6,629 bases of DNA from Alphaproteobacteria bacterium (GTDB taxonomy: Bacteria; Pseudomonadota; Alphaproteobacteria; Rhizobiales; Xanthobacteraceae), in contig VAZH01000269.1 in NCBI GenBank assembly GCA_005884465.1, positions 1-6,629 on the forward strand, written 5' to 3'. Positions within the stretch are counted from its first letter, which is position 1. The number at the start of each line of letters is the position of its first letter. Below the pieces are notes generated by a model. It was not told the DNA's origin and ran no database searches. It worked only from the letters and a program-made list of their open reading frames with translations. This document shows, in pieces, positions 6,395-6,629 of this stretch. The position numbers and the translations under genes are program-made.

Positions 6395-6447
6395 TCCTGT
6401 GCAACCAACAATGCCCGGCGGCCTAAGGCCTCCGGCGCCACAGGAGT
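6393..6447 (+). promoter_or_regulatory. Leader hairpin that could mask the DUF4142 ribosome binding site
   Basis: ACTCCTGTG (6393-6401) is perfectly complementary over 9 bp to CACAGGAGT (6439-6447), which contains the strong Shine-Dalgarno AGGAG, 9 nt before the ATG. Within the enclosed loop, CCGG-C-GGCC (6415-6423) pairs with GGCC-T-CCGG (6427-6435) around a TAA loop with one mismatch. The left arm overlaps the proposed -10 element by two bases, so it would be complete only in RNA that starts upstream of it. Confidence 0.45.
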
Positions 6448-6455
6448 GTCAAATC

Positions 6456-6629
6456 ATGTTCGTTCGATTGAGCGCGGCAATCGCCGCGGTAAGCCTGTTG
6501 AGCAGCGCAGCGCTCGCACAGGGCGCCAAGCCGACCGATCCGCAAATCGCGCATATCGCCTATACCGCCGGCGTGATCGATATCAAGGCGGCGAAGCAGG
6601 CGCTGAGCAAAACCGGCAACAAGGACGTC
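6456..6629 (+). CDS. DUF4142 domain-containing secreted protein, N-terminal 58 residues; 3' end outside window
   Basis: The frame runs from ATG at 6456 to the window edge. It was recognised from translation: a signal peptide MFVRLSAAIAAVSLLSSAALA with a cut after ALA at residue 21, then QGAKPTDPQIAHIAYTAGVIDIKAAKQALSKTGNKDV. The DPQIAHIAYTAGxIDIxAAK segment is typical of the start of DUF4142 (PF13628), predicted helical-bundle proteins with a ferritin-like look that act outside the cytoplasm and have no established function. The ribosome site CAGGAG lies nine bases upstream and is strong. It follows the ECF sigma gene by 96 nt, with its own predicted copy of the ECF promoter and a leader hairpin, so it is likely induced by that sigma factor, possibly as an envelope stress protein. 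Confidence 0.88.
   Translation, partial: MFVRLSAAIAAVSLLSSAALAQGAKPTDPQIAHIAYTAGVIDIKAAKQALSKTGNKDV

Noticed and set aside
5607..6404. Minus-strand open frame of 265 codons
   Set aside because: It is antisense to the ECF sigma factor, whose regions 2 and 4 are unmistakable; no ribosome site or family signal was seen on the minus strand.

Overview
The window looks like chromosomal DNA from an alphaproteobacterium of the Bradyrhizobium/Rhodopseudomonas group (Nitrobacteraceae). The signs are high GC, GC-rich third codon positions, a class I lysyl-tRNA synthetase, a SCO-family copper protein preceded by a tiny membrane protein, an ECF sigma factor followed by a DUF4142 protein, and an intergenic repeat of a type I associate with Bradyrhizobium. 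The assignment rests on recall of protein families, not on a search.

Left half, minus strand (1-3665). Read in the direction of transcription, from right to left, the genes are: a secreted ClpP/crotonase-like protein of unknown function (3665-3123), a hairpin terminator (3099-3076), a leader with an 11-bp inverted repeat (3058-3012), a 64-residue single-span membrane protein (2993-2799), a SCO1/SenC copper protein (2776-2186), an orphan family-3 solute-binding protein (2105-1176), a folded intergenic repeat (1160-1044), and the first 325 codons of lysK (977-1, cut by the window edge). The small protein and SCO are 22 nt apart and probably form one operon for cytochrome oxidase copper delivery.

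Middle (3666-3928). A 263-nt divergent intergenic region separates the minus-strand block from the plus-strand block.

Right half, plus strand (3929-6629). A COG3573-type FAD-binding dehydrogenase gene (3929-5564) is broken by a frameshift near 4772. The two reading frames together cover a nearly full-length protein. From the family pattern I infer a deletion of about 23 nt. Next come an ECF sigma factor (5667-6359) and the start of a secreted DUF4142 protein (6456 to the window end).

The most notable signal is a bipartite motif, CGGGAACCT, 14 nt, CATCCAAC, present with identical spacing upstream of both the sigma gene and the DUF4142 gene. It has the layout of an ECF promoter and suggests that the sigma factor activates itself and the DUF4142 gene. 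The DUF4142 leader also holds an inverted repeat that could mask its own ribosome binding site, but mainly in read-through RNA from the sigma gene. I saw no CRISPR array, tRNA, rRNA or insertion sequence.
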